A DNA stretch of 58,370 nucleotides from the NCBI GenBank assembly GCA_038527215.1, contig JBCBGC010000037.1, positions 1-58,370 on the forward strand. Reading direction: 5' to 3'. Positions 33,180 through 41,765 of the stretch are shown in pieces (positions within the stretch are counted from its first letter, which is position 1; the number at the start of each line of letters is the position of its first letter). The translations under genes were made by a program, and so were the position numbers. The notes under the pieces are model-generated. The model was not told the DNA's origin. It saw only the letters and a list, made by a program, of their open reading frames with translations, and did not search any database. Origin of the DNA: JAWPMV01 sp038527215. GTDB taxonomy: Bacteria; Bacteroidota; Bacteroidia; J057.

Positions 33180-34271
33180 ATGATTATTGCGATCCTCAAA
33201 GAACCGAAAGACCCCAGAGTGGCCATGGTGCCCAAGACGGTTCAACGCCTGACAAAAGCCGGGCATACCGTTTGGGTGGAGTCCGGCGCGGGGGATACAG
33301 CCTATCTTTCTGATGCGGCTTTCCAAGAAGCCGGGGCTGAGACCCATGCGCGAACGGATATCCTGAAATCCGCTGAGGTGCTTTTTAGTATCCAGGCCCC
33401 CAGCCCGGAAGAGTTGCAGCTTTGCCAGACAGGTGCTACCCTCATTTTTGCTGAATCAGCTGTGGATGATCCCGAAATACAAAGGGTGGCGGAAGAAAAA
33501 GGGCTCACAGGCTTTACCCTCTATAATTTACCGCGCACCACCCGAGCCCAAGCGATGGACATCCTCTCTTCTATGGCTTCTATTGCGGGTTACCGATCAG
33601 TTTTGGTTGCTGCAGCGAAGTTGCCTCGATATTTTCCGTTGCTGATGACGGCAGCGGGCACCATCCCCCCGGCAAGGGTCCTGGTCCTGGGAGCCGGAGT
33701 GGCTGGTCTGCAGGCCATTGCTACAGCCCGAAGATTAGGAGCCAGGGTAGAAGCCTTTGACGTACGAAAGGCGACCAGGGAAGAAGTGGAAAGCCTGGGG
33801 GCAAAATTTGTAGATGTTCCCGGTTCCGACGACGACCAAACCTCTGGCTACGCCAAAGAACAAAGCAAAGCCTACCTGGAACGTCAACGGGAAACTATTT
33901 TGACCCATATTTCTCAAGCCGATGTAGTGATCACTACCGCCCAGGTTAGAGGTCGGAAAGCGCCCATTTTGGTAGATGAAGAAGCTTTGAATGCCATGAA
34001 ACCCGGTTCGGTGATTGTGGACCTGGCCGCCAGTACGGGCGGCAACTGCGTCCGGACCAAAGACCAGGAAACGGTGGTCTATAATGGGGTACAGATCATT
34101 GGTGACTCCAGTCTGGCAGCTAACATGCCCATGGACGCCAGTCAATTGCTGAGCAGTAATCTCAATCAATTTCTCTCCCTGTTGATCAACAAAGAGGGAG
34201 AGCTACACCTAAACTGGGAGGACGAAATTTTAGAAGCTACCTGTTTTACCCGAAAAAAAATAACTGCCTGA
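33180..34271 (+). CDS. pntAA: NAD(P) transhydrogenase alpha subunit, part 1 (NAD-binding domain I)
   Basis: I start at the ATG at 33180 (363 residues, MIIAILKEPKDPRVAMVP); the frame is open further upstream only because of the repeat and spacer. The protein has the alanine dehydrogenase/PntA fold: N-terminal VAMVPKTVQRLTKAGHTVWV, the NAD-binding loop VLGAGVAGLQAI at about 171-182, FDVRKATREEVESLGAKF, and the conserved GSVIVDLAASTGGNC. It binds NAD(H) on the cytoplasmic side and transfers hydride to NADP bound by PntB. The next gene begins three bases after its stop. The split alpha subunit (PntAA + PntAB) is usual in many bacteria. Confidence 0.95.
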   Translation: MIIAILKEPKDPRVAMVPKTVQRLTKAGHTVWVESGAGDTAYLSDAAFQEAGAETHARTDILKSAEVLFSIQAPSPEELQLCQTGATLIFAESAVDDPEIQRVAEEKGLTGFTLYNLPRTTRAQAMDILSSMASIAGYRSVLVAAAKLPRYFPLLMTAAGTIPPARVLVLGAGVAGLQAIATARRLGARVEAFDVRKATREEVESLGAKFVDVPGSDDDQTSGYAKEQSKAYLERQRETILTHISQADVVITTAQVRGRKAPILVDEEALNAMKPGSVIVDLAASTGGNCVRTKDQETVVYNGVQIIGDSSLAANMPMDASQLLSSNLNQFLSLLINKEGELHLNWEDEILEATCFTRKKITA

Positions 34272-34274
34272 TTT

Positions 34275-34583
34275 ATGGAGGCTTTTATCGCATTTGTGCA
34301 GGATAACCTGCTCATGATCTATTCCGTAACCTTTGCGGTATTCCTGGGATTTGAACTGATCTCCAAGGTACCCACGGTCATTCACACGCCCCTCATGTCA
34401 GGCGCAAACGCCATTAGTGGCGTAGTCATTATTGGGGCCATTTTACTCATCCGACAGACCCCTTCAGATGATTACCTGGTGCTCAGCTTTGGGCTGCTCG
34501 GCGTCATCCTGGGGATGATCAATGTGGTGGGCGGTTTTGCGGTGACGGACCGTATGTTGGAAATGTTCAAAAAGAAAAAATGA
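34275..34583 (+). CDS. pntAB: NAD(P) transhydrogenase alpha subunit, part 2 (membrane part)
   Basis: 102 residues with three to four membrane helices. It carries the family signature FLGFELISKVPTVIHTPLMS followed by GANAISGVVIIGAILL, and ends GMINVVGGFAVTDRMLEMFKKKK. Together with PntB it forms the proton channel of the enzyme, which makes NADPH at the expense of the proton gradient. It overlaps the pntB start by four bases (ATGA), so translation is coupled. Confidence 0.95.
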   Translation: MEAFIAFVQDNLLMIYSVTFAVFLGFELISKVPTVIHTPLMSGANAISGVVIIGAILLIRQTPSDDYLVLSFGLLGVILGMINVVGGFAVTDRMLEMFKKKK

Positions 34584-35983
34584 TGTCAAGTTTCTGGTTT
34601 GATACTGCATATTTTGCAGGTGTATTGTTATTCATTATCGGCTTGCAACGCCTGGGGCACCCCGCCACCGCCCGCAGAGGCAACCTCCTGGCCGCAGGCG
34701 GAATGGGGTTGGCTATTTTAGCCGCCATTTTTTCTCCGCTACAAACTGACTATGGCAATTTCCTCTGGATTATCCTGGGGCTGGCCATCGGGGCAGCTGT
34801 TGGCTTTATGGCGGCCAAGCGGGTCCAAATGACCTCTATGCCTCAACTCGTCTCTCTGTTCAATGGGCTAGGTGGGGCTTGTGCGGTCGTGATCTCCATG
34901 GTGCAATTGATTGGGGTGGAACAAACCTCCCCCATGTCTCAGCCTGAACTCGGTACCATTTTGCTTACCCTGGTAGTAGGTAGTGTGGCCTTTACCGGCA
35001 GTTTGGTAGCCTGGGCCAAGTTAGATGGCAGGCTGAAAGACAACGCCCTGGTACCGCCCTTTCCGACAATTTTCAATATGGGTCTCCTCTTGGTGAGCTT
35101 AGGCATGGTCATTTATTTGGCGATTATAGGTGAAGGCAGTAGCCTTTGGTTGATCAGCCTGCTAGCCATTTCTCTGGTCTACGGCATTACCTTTGTTTCC
35201 CCCATTGGGGGAGCAGACATGCCGGTGGTCATTTCCCTGCTGAATTCCTTCACGGGTCTTACCGCGGCCCTCGCCGGTCTGATCTACGGGAATCAAGTGA
35301 TGTTGATGGGCGGTATTCTGGTAGGTTCCTCCGGCACCATCCTGACTGTCCTGATGTGTAAGGCCATGAACCGCTCTCTCTGGAATGTCATCATCGGGGG
35401 TTTTGGAAGCTCCGGTGGCGGGAGCAGTAGTGCAGCCGCTGGTGAGCAGGTCGCCAAAGAACTTTCCCGGCCAGATGCCGCCATTCTCCTGGCTTATTCT
35501 CAGTCAGTGATCATTGTACCAGGTTATGGACTGGCGGTGGCGCAAGCCCAGCGAGCCTGCCGGGCCCTGGACAACGAACTTACGGCCCGTGGGGTTGATG
35601 TCTCCTATGCCATCCATCCGGTGGCCGGGCGTATGCCGGGACATATGAATGTGCTCCTCGCCGAAGTCGACGTGCCTTATGAAAAGCTGCTGGATCTCGA
35701 ACAAGCCAATGAAGCCCTGCCCAATACGGATGTGGTGATTGTGGTGGGGGCCAATGACGTCGTCAACCCTTCCGCCAGGACTGATACAGGCAGCCCCATT
35801 TACGGCATGCCTATCCTGGATGTAGACAAAGCCGGCAAAGTCCTGATCATGAAGCGGAGTATGCGTCCGGGTTACGCCGGGGTGCAAAATCCTCTCTTTT
35901 TCCTGGAAAATTCCTTTATGCTTTTTGGCGATGCTAAGGATACCCTGCAAGCACTCTTGCAAGAAACGAAAGTAGGGGTGTAG
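34580..35983 (+). CDS. pntB: NAD(P) transhydrogenase beta subunit
   Basis: 467 residues. Residues about 1-265 hold about nine membrane helices with the conserved FNGLGGACAV and SPIGGADMPVVISLLNSFTG. Residues about 285-467 are the NADP-binding domain III with VPGYGLAVAQAQRA, HPVAGRMPGHMNVLLAEV, VVVGANDVVNPSARTD and MKRSMRPGYAGVQNPLF. It completes a standard three-gene transhydrogenase operon, a main source of NADPH. A possible terminator follows at 36058-36120. Confidence 0.95.
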   Translation: MMSSFWFDTAYFAGVLLFIIGLQRLGHPATARRGNLLAAGGMGLAILAAIFSPLQTDYGNFLWIILGLAIGAAVGFMAAKRVQMTSMPQLVSLFNGLGGACAVVISMVQLIGVEQTSPMSQPELGTILLTLVVGSVAFTGSLVAWAKLDGRLKDNALVPPFPTIFNMGLLLVSLGMVIYLAIIGEGSSLWLISLLAISLVYGITFVSPIGGADMPVVISLLNSFTGLTAALAGLIYGNQVMLMGGILVGSSGTILTVLMCKAMNRSLWNVIIGGFGSSGGGSSSAAAGEQVAKELSRPDAAILLAYSQSVIIVPGYGLAVAQAQRACRALDNELTARGVDVSYAIHPVAGRMPGHMNVLLAEVDVPYEKLLDLEQANEALPNTDVVIVVGANDVVNPSARTDTGSPIYGMPILDVDKAGKVLIMKRSMRPGYAGVQNPLFFLENSFMLFGDAKDTLQALLQETKVGV

Positions 35984-36057
35984 GCTTTAGAGGGTAAAAA
36001 GTGAATAAGTATTTCGGATAATTCCTGCAGTTGGTTTTGCAGCAGGAGACACCCTGA

Positions 36058-36120
36058 TCCCAGGCTTGGCAGAGCGACCATGCTATTGGCTCTCCCTGGG
36101 ACGGATTCTTGATTTTTTTT
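36058..36120 (+). terminator. Possible terminator after pntB
   Basis: Arms TCCCAGG...AGAG and CTCT-CCCTGGGA fold into a long imperfect hairpin (36058-36101). An eight-base T-run follows at 36113-36120, about ten bases after the stem. The distance to the T-run lowers confidence. Confidence 0.4.
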
Positions 36121-36157
36121 CATCAAACCCCTTCCCTCCAAAAAACCGAACCAAGCC

Positions 36158-37588
36158 TCAATCAAATACCGTAGGGGTTAGCACCACACGATCGAGTTTC
36201 AGCTTTTTCCCTTGAAAAAAATCGAGAACCATATTTCCGATGACTGGCGAGGTCATATATAAATCATGGCCGGCATTTTCAATGATTACATGCTGCCCAT
36301 TGGTGAATTTTTCCGCGATTTTTTTGCCACTTGGCAGATAGGTGCGGCCATCCAGGGTCCCACTTAACAGAAGGGCATCCACTTCATTGGATGGCATGTC
36401 TCTAAATGGCTGGGGTAATTGGGGAAAATCGAGTTCGGTCATCCATTCGTAGAGCAAAAAGTTAATGGTACTTCCCAATATCCTTTCTCCCATCTGTTGC
36501 TCAACTTCTTTACGCCGGGCTTCCGAAATGCCACTTTGCATATCCATGGCAAAAGCCATGGGCCTGATGCCATTAAAAATGTACCGCTTCATGACCATAA
36601 CATCTGCCGCAATGCCCGAAAAGTCCCCATCAAACATTTGGGTGTAGAGCTTGGGCAGTTTTTTCGAATCTCCGGGATTTTTCAGATAAAAAGTGGCAAT
36701 CGCGGCTTGCAACTCAAAATTTGAAATTCCCACACTATCATATCCGCCACTCCTGTTTCTGTAAGCACTTTTCACTGCTTCCTTTTCTAGTCTTTGGTGT
36801 ACGGCTACAATTTTTTGTTTAAGGTCCGGATATTTATTTTCTGTGCCATAGTTTTCTGCGGCCAACGCTGCGATATGAAACACAAAATCCTCGGTGGCTT
36901 GGGGGAGTTTGATGGTCTCATCAGAACCTTCCAGGCTAGCTAAAACCACTTTGTCAATATTTTTTTCAAACAGCCTTATATATTCAAAAGCCAGATGTGA
37001 GCCATAACTAATGCCCCATAGGGAGATTTTTTCCACCCCTAAGACCTTTCTCAAATCGTCTAAATCTTTTGCACTCTCGGTGGTATTATAGGCATACAAG
37101 TTGACTTCCTTTTCCTTCCAGTAGGCTAAGCACTTAGCAATATTTTCAGCGGTTTTCTGGACGTATTCCTCCTTCTCAATGGCTCGGCCGAGTTCAAAGT
37201 CTACGCTGTAGGGACAATTTTGTAAGGTATGAGATAGGCCCGTTCCCCGTTGGTCAAAAGCGATCACATCTGCCACGGCTCGTAACTTCATAAATAGCTC
37301 AAAGCGTCCACCTTTTGCGGTGCCTGTCCCCGAGCCACCTGGCCCTCCCGCGAGGTAAACAATAGGGCTGCCAGGATTGGGATGGGTACTTTTGAATCGG
37401 ACAAAAGACAGGGGGATAGAATCATTTTTCCCATTGGTGCGGTCCTCCAATACCTTGAATGTCCCCAATTCGGCCTGCACGGTATCCTTTGCTCTTGAAA
37501 CAAATTCATAAGGGCTGAGGCTAAGCTGTTGGCCATACGTAGCCGCGTGGATCAGGAACAGGAATAGGGACACACCTACGAATCTCAT
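36158..37588 (-). CDS. Secreted alpha/beta-hydrolase (proline iminopeptidase/TAP-like)
   Basis: I place the start at the ATG at 37588 (476 residues) because a signal peptide (MRFVGVSLFLFLIHAATYGQ) begins there. An ATG at 37729 overlaps the preceding stop codon as ATGA, so a longer form with 47 extra residues cannot be excluded. The oxyanion motif GGPGGSG lies at 81-87, then AFDQRGTGLS and the nucleophile elbow GISYGS (Ser194). The late acid and base are in SGTLDGRTYLPSG and IENAGHDLY. This is the architecture of prolyl aminopeptidase-like and tripeptidyl-type hydrolases. Probably periplasmic. It follows a PD40 lipoprotein gene on the same strand. Confidence 0.82.
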   Translation of the reverse strand: MRFVGVSLFLFLIHAATYGQQLSLSPYEFVSRAKDTVQAELGTFKVLEDRTNGKNDSIPLSFVRFKSTHPNPGSPIVYLAGGPGGSGTGTAKGGRFELFMKLRAVADVIAFDQRGTGLSHTLQNCPYSVDFELGRAIEKEEYVQKTAENIAKCLAYWKEKEVNLYAYNTTESAKDLDDLRKVLGVEKISLWGISYGSHLAFEYIRLFEKNIDKVVLASLEGSDETIKLPQATEDFVFHIAALAAENYGTENKYPDLKQKIVAVHQRLEKEAVKSAYRNRSGGYDSVGISNFELQAAIATFYLKNPGDSKKLPKLYTQMFDGDFSGIAADVMVMKRYIFNGIRPMAFAMDMQSGISEARRKEVEQQMGERILGSTINFLLYEWMTELDFPQLPQPFRDMPSNEVDALLLSGTLDGRTYLPSGKKIAEKFTNGQHVIIENAGHDLYMTSPVIGNMVLDFFQGKKLKLDRVVLTPTVFD

Positions 37589-37725
37589 CGTCAGGATTTT
37601 GGGAGTTACAAGCGCCTGCATAAAGGGAGGTTTTAGTTTTTTGGGATGAATTTTTATAAAAAATAAGCCTGACATCGGCCTTCTTAACCATAGCCAGAAA
37701 GGGATGAACCGTGGAAAAAAGAGCC

Positions 37726-38883
37726 TCATTTGATGGCTTCAATGGTAGGCAAAGGAACTCTGTATATATCTGAAGATCCTCTTCGAAAACTATTGAAATA
37801 AAGATAGCCCCCTTTTTCATCTACCCAGGCCCCGTATTCATACGCAAATGAATTGACGACCGGCCCCACATTTTGGGGGGATTGCCACTTTTCTTCTACC
37901 CGATAGCTAATATAGATGTCATCTGCTCCATAGCTATCCTCCCGGTCAGTGGAAGCAAATAATAGATAGGTTTCCTGAGGATCAATATAGACATCCGCCT
38001 CGCTATTGGAAGTGTTGATAGCAGGGCCCAGATTCTCTACCTGATAGGTTCCGTCAAGCGCTTGCGTGGCTTTGTAAATATCGGACCGCCCATAGCCTCC
38101 TGTTCGGTTGTAGGAAATAAAATAAATATGCTGAGCGGCGGTAATCCCGCCATGATAATCTCCCAGCGTGTCTACATTGATTGGAGGAGGTAGTTTGATG
38201 GGTTCTGTCCACGCCCCAGCTTCTTTGGATACGAGCCAAAGGTTCTTTTTGCTGGGCGAGGTGGTCAATGATCGGGAAGAAGAAAACAACAACGAACGAC
38301 CATCTGGAGACAAATAGGGAGCAGCATCCTTGCCCGAAGAAAAGGGTAAGGTATCGGGGGCAGCCCAGGAGCCGTCCCCACGCTGTTGGCTGGAGAACAG
38401 AGTATTATCCCGGGAGAAGTATAAGCAGCTGTCATACTGATCGTAGACAGGAAAGCTTTCTTCTGCCCCGGTAGAAATCACGCCTTGTCCTAAGGGTTTC
38501 AGGGAGACTAAGGCTTGTAACTCTTCAGAAGGGGGTCCTTTTTTCTCAGCCACCACTTCTGCTTTTAGCCCAAAATATTTGAATTTCCCTTCCCAGGTTG
38601 AACCCTTGCTGCTTAACCTCAAAAACCCACCTTTTCCAGGCAAGAAAAAGGCCAGGGAATCCCGAGACGCATGCGTCAATCCCACCGCATAAACTCTTTT
38701 TCTTTTGGCGTTGATGGTCAATTTCCCAAAATAATCCTCGGGTTCTCCTACGATTTCCAGTTCCCCGGACTGCTCATTATCATCAAAAAAAACCTTCAAT
38801 TCATAGAAGCCTGTTGGATTCACCGCCTCGGGCTGACAAGCGATGTATAAACAGATTAAGCTAACAAACAGGATCCTTTTCAT
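37726..38883 (-). CDS. Lipoprotein with PD40/WD40-like beta-propeller repeats
   Basis: I start at the ATG at 38883 (385 residues), where a lipoprotein signal begins (MKRILFVSLICLYIAC, lipobox Cys16). An N-terminal beta domain (about 20-125) is followed by PD40 blades: YLSPDGRSLLFSSSRS, AQHIYFISYNRTGGYGRSDIY, DPQETYLLFASTDRE and DEKGGYLYFNSFRRGSSDIY. This is the OmpA-associated/TolB-like type of propeller common in Bacteroidota. The function is unknown; periplasmic or outer-membrane localisation is likely. Its stop overlaps an ATG of the hydrolase frame, suggesting co-transcription. Confidence 0.78.
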   Translation of the reverse strand: MKRILFVSLICLYIACQPEAVNPTGFYELKVFFDDNEQSGELEIVGEPEDYFGKLTINAKRKRVYAVGLTHASRDSLAFFLPGKGGFLRLSSKGSTWEGKFKYFGLKAEVVAEKKGPPSEELQALVSLKPLGQGVISTGAEESFPVYDQYDSCLYFSRDNTLFSSQQRGDGSWAAPDTLPFSSGKDAAPYLSPDGRSLLFSSSRSLTTSPSKKNLWLVSKEAGAWTEPIKLPPPINVDTLGDYHGGITAAQHIYFISYNRTGGYGRSDIYKATQALDGTYQVENLGPAINTSNSEADVYIDPQETYLLFASTDREDSYGADDIYISYRVEEKWQSPQNVGPVVNSFAYEYGAWVDEKGGYLYFNSFRRGSSDIYRVPLPTIEAIK

Positions 38884-39107
38884 GCTACGATTTTCTTTGC
38901 CATTTGCATCCAGGTAGGCATCCCCCAAATGCATATTGATGTTACGCATTTCAGCCGTGGATTTCAACTCATGGAATGGAGAATTTAAAGGACCAGGGCA
39001 TAAGGAGCAGCTTTTCCAGGCTCCCGGATATCCTTCTGTATGTGGCTATGGAATTAGTATTGGTTGGTGGGGCGGGACCTCTCTGCTGGAGCGGGCTGTG
39101 GCATGAG

Positions 39108-39225
39108 AACATCCCCGCTCGCGCTAGCCGCAGCCCCTTCAAAAGGGGCTTACCCGCAGGCCTGTCTCCGACAATACGGTCCCGCTAGGCCCCTTCGAAG
39201 GGGCCGCTAGGCGGAAGGGGATGTT
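39108..39225. repeat. MITE-like intergenic repeat, unit 2a (short inner segment)
   Basis: 118 bp from AACATCCCCGCTCGCGCTAG to GCTAGGCGGAAGGGGATGTT. Both nested-module sites are empty (CCCCTTCAAAAGGGG and CCCCTTCGAAGGGG), and the C-rich inner segment is missing. Bases 38884-39107, before it, hold no gene that I can support. Confidence 0.75.
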
Positions 39226-39236
39226 AGGAGGCTTGG

Positions 39237-39465
39237 AACATCCCCGCTCGCACTAGCCGCAGCTTTCTCCCGGGGTACCGGGATCTGCGACTTCTAAGGG
39301 GCTTTCGCGCAGGCTTGTCTTCGACAAGCGATTTCTACCCACCCCCGCCCCCTCCGAGGAGGGGAAGGCCGTGCGCGAGCCTGTCTCTGACAAAACTTTC
39401 CCGCCAGGCCCCTCCCGGGGTACCAGGATCCCAGATTTGAAGGGGCCGTTGGGCGGAAGGGGATG
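39237..39465. repeat. MITE-like intergenic repeat, unit 2b
   Basis: 229 bp, close to the full unit, with both nested modules; the second is diverged (CTCCCGGGGTACCAGG). The right end GGAAGGGGATG stops only five bases before the stop codon of the minus-strand DUF1593 gene, so the element forms the immediate 3' flank of that gene. Confidence 0.75.
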
Positions 39466-39470
39466 CCTCC

Positions 39471-40502
39471 CTATTCCACCGCATACAATCTCTCCAATTT
39501 TTGTAAGAGCGCGGCATACATATCTTCCCGGCGATCGGCGAGGGTACTTTTGTTAAAGGCATACATGCGTTCTACCTGGTCCCAGCTTTGGCAAGGATCG
39601 GCATAATCCCAGCTGATCTCGCCATTGAAATCAGTGTAATAATGCGGCCTTTGGTCAGGGAAGGGATGGGCAAATTGTCCGGCCCAGCTGCTGGTGGTCG
39701 GGTCATCCGGATCGTGATCAGGGTCCAGCAGGTAGAGCACGCTGGGGGTATCTCCCGCCCGAAAATACTGGGCCCATTTATGCCTATCGGTTACCTGCTT
39801 GATATGGACGCCCATGGCGCCAAATGCCTGTAGCTGATCCATCAATTCTTTGGGCCTTTCTCCGCCAAACATACCATTATAGGTCCAATTGCTTTCCAGC
39901 CACCACATCTGATCGAAGCGCGCATCCTCATAAATCTCATTTCGGCCTTTGCCATTCCAGTTCACCACCTCGCAGTCCTCCCCTTTTACCTCATCCTTTG
40001 GTCCGTATTTCCGACCGGTGCCGATGGTCAGGACCCGAAGGTTCTGGGCGATTTCCGGAGCTTCGAATAAAGCCTCCTTCAGGCTCGTCATTTGTCCCCA
40101 TACCAACACATACAAAGGCGCTTCAGGTTTTCTACCTTCGGTGAGGATCATTTCTTTGGCTGCTGCTGGTGTCAAAGCGATTTTTTCCTTCAGTTGTTCA
40201 GGCGAAGGATAGCCCTTTTCGCCCCAATTTCCAGCCGTATAGTCCTGCTGATATTTTTCCAAACCTTTTAAAGCTGCCTGCGGCCCTTCCGCTTTCCAGT
40301 TGTCCGGCACAATGCCTACGATATCCAATTCATCAGCATACCACAGGAGATGGATGAGAGATTGATTGTCATCCGGGTCGCCTCCCAGCAAATTAATATC
40401 TGTGGTGATCAGGACACGAGGAAGGTTTCTGGCTGGTGCCTCTGGAGGGGAGGGTTTGCAGGAAAGGGCTAATAGGCAAAATATGGGGAGGAGAGTTTTC
40501 AT
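39471..40502 (-). CDS. DUF1593 / nucleoside-hydrolase-like lipoprotein
   Basis: 343 residues with a lipobox (CLLALSC, Cys15). The mature part starts RVLITTDINLLGGDPDDNQS, the Asp-rich calcium-binding motif of the nucleoside hydrolase fold as found in DUF1593 (Sde182 N-terminal-like). Later conserved pieces are PLYVLVWGQMTSLKEAL and RVLTIGTGRKYG, and near the end FAHPFPDQRPHYYTDFNG. The family is linked to carbohydrate-active loci and probably hydrolyses an N- or O-glycoside, but the substrate is unknown. A heptamer tandem repeat directly precedes the start codon and a MITE-like repeat directly follows the stop. Confidence 0.8.
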   Translation of the reverse strand: MKTLLPIFCLLALSCKPSPPEAPARNLPRVLITTDINLLGGDPDDNQSLIHLLWYADELDIVGIVPDNWKAEGPQAALKGLEKYQQDYTAGNWGEKGYPSPEQLKEKIALTPAAAKEMILTEGRKPEAPLYVLVWGQMTSLKEALFEAPEIAQNLRVLTIGTGRKYGPKDEVKGEDCEVVNWNGKGRNEIYEDARFDQMWWLESNWTYNGMFGGERPKELMDQLQAFGAMGVHIKQVTDRHKWAQYFRAGDTPSVLYLLDPDHDPDDPTTSSWAGQFAHPFPDQRPHYYTDFNGEISWDYADPCQSWDQVERMYAFNKSTLADRREDMYAALLQKLERLYAVE

Positions 40503-40579
40503 GTGAGAGGTGAGAGGTGAGAAGTGAGAAGTGAGAGGTGAGAAGTGAGAGGCGAGAAATGAGAGGTGAGAGGTGAGAG
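40503..40579. repeat. Heptamer tandem repeat, about 11 copies of GTGAGAR
   Basis: Eleven successive 7-bp units (GTGAGAG or GTGAGAA, two with one further change) begin one base upstream of the DUF1593 start codon on the minus strand. They fill most of the 96-bp spacer after the HxlR gene. Slipped-strand copy-number change here would alter the leader or promoter spacing of the DUF1593 gene. Confidence 0.9.
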
Positions 40580-40598
40580 ATTTATTATTAATCCTGGA

Positions 40599-40928
40599 CT
40601 ACCCTTCCTCCTCCTCTTCCAACAAATAGGTGCCCCAATCCCCCAGCTCTTGAAAAATGGGCACCAGCTCCCGGCCTTTTTCAGTAAGGCTATATTCTAC
40701 CCTTGGTGGACTCTCGGAAAAAGCCTGACGGGTGATTAATTCATCCTTTACCATTTCACTCAACTGAGAAGCCAATACCTTCCTGGAAACTTGGGGGATG
40801 GAATAATCCAATTGTCCAAATCGTTTCGATGATTTGCTGAGGTTCAAAATAATGATGGGCTTCCATTTTCCCCCAACGACCCGAAGGGCTGCTGTTAAGG
40901 AGCACTTATTAGGATTCCTAAGCTTCAT
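40599..40928 (-). CDS. HxlR-family transcriptional regulator
   Basis: I start at the ATG at 40928 (109 residues), which gives the standard family N-terminus (MKLRNPNKCSLTAALRVVGG, then KWKPIIILNL). The winged helix follows (RFGQLDYSIPQVSRKVLASQ, EYSLTEKGREL). The single Cys nine residues from the start is the position used for redox or aldehyde sensing in several HxlR members. The gene is divergent from a membrane protein and the Rieske-glutamate synthase gene. Two palindromes in the shared spacer are probable binding sites. Confidence 0.9.
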   Translation of the reverse strand: MKLRNPNKCSLTAALRVVGGKWKPIIILNLSKSSKRFGQLDYSIPQVSRKVLASQLSEMVKDELITRQAFSESPPRVEYSLTEKGRELVPIFQELGDWGTYLLEEEEEG

Positions 40929-40941
40929 CGTTGTTGCATTT

Positions 40942-41022
40942 GTTACCCTAAGGTAACCACTTTTTGGCATATCCAAGCATTTTTGGATTAAAAAGTAGCA
41001 AATTGTAACTATCAATAGTTAC
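40942..41022. promoter_or_regulatory. Two palindromic operators in the HxlR divergent spacer
   Basis: GTTACC-CTAA-GGTAAC (40942-40957) and GTAACTAT-CA-ATAGTTAC (41005-41022) are both perfect inverted repeats sharing the GTTAC/GTAAC arm. A further half-site AGTAACT follows at 41027-41033. They lie close to the two divergent starts, as expected for repression of both genes. Confidence 0.65.
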
Positions 41023-41049
41023 TTTTAGTAACTTTAATTGGTAAGCCAC

Positions 41050-41721
41050 ATGAGAAAAACTACTCGCAGCAAAATCCAGCTATGCCTGATCTCTTTTGGA
41101 GTGATCATCGGCATAGTGGGGATCCTGCATGGCATCCCGGAAATCCTCCAGGGCTCAAGCCTGGTGGAAAGCCATTCGGTCAAGGCCCTGCCGGAAAACT
41201 GGCCCAATCAGGAGCTGTTCACAGTTTTGAATGGGCAGCCCGCCTACTCTATGCTGACGGGGATCCCCTTTTATCTCTTAGGGATATTGGCCATTGCGGT
41301 ATCTACTGCTTTGATTATTCACTGTGTTTTTTTTCTGGAGAGGAAAAACGGCCTGCTCATGTTTGCTTTGTTAAATGTAGGGGTCGCCTTATTGGGGGCA
41401 GGAGTCGGAACGCCCCTTATCATGGGCATACCTCTGGTTATTTTCGGGATCATAGCTAACCGATACCCCAGAAAAAAAGAACGAAGGGAATCCACTGATC
41501 AGCTTAATCTCCTGCTATTTAGAATTTTTTATGCCTTACAGATTGCGAGTTGGGTGCTATTTTTCCCGGGGTTTGTTATCATTAGTTCTTTCGGAAAAAT
41601 CCCAGAAGCAGTTTTTATGATTGATTTCATGATCATGCCGATATCCATCCTAGGGGCGCTCATATTTGGGCTGAGGTACGAACATACCGCTCATCCTCAA
41701 AAAGACCAAGCACTTGCTTAG
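41050..41721 (+). CDS. Multi-spanning membrane protein, unknown
   Basis: I start at the ATG at 41050 (223 residues); an upstream TTG is in frame but less likely. Six or seven membrane helices are visible, including SFGVIIGIVGILHGIPEIL with an extracytoplasmic loop (LPENWPNQELFTVLNGQPAY), and TGIPFYLLGILAIAVSTALI. The sequence does not let me name a family. The gene is the first of a probable two-gene operon controlled by HxlR and precedes the Rieske-glutamate synthase fusion by 44 bases. Confidence 0.75.
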   Translation: MRKTTRSKIQLCLISFGVIIGIVGILHGIPEILQGSSLVESHSVKALPENWPNQELFTVLNGQPAYSMLTGIPFYLLGILAIAVSTALIIHCVFFLERKNGLLMFALLNVGVALLGAGVGTPLIMGIPLVIFGIIANRYPRKKERRESTDQLNLLLFRIFYALQIASWVLFFPGFVIISSFGKIPEAVFMIDFMIMPISILGALIFGLRYEHTAHPQKDQALA

Positions 41722-41765
41722 CCGTCTCCCCAATCCATTTTTCAAAAATCTACTACAAAAACAGA

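Noticed and set aside
40503..40579. Possible CRISPR-like array
   Set aside because: The repeat is a simple 7-bp tandem without spacers, and no cas genes are in the window.
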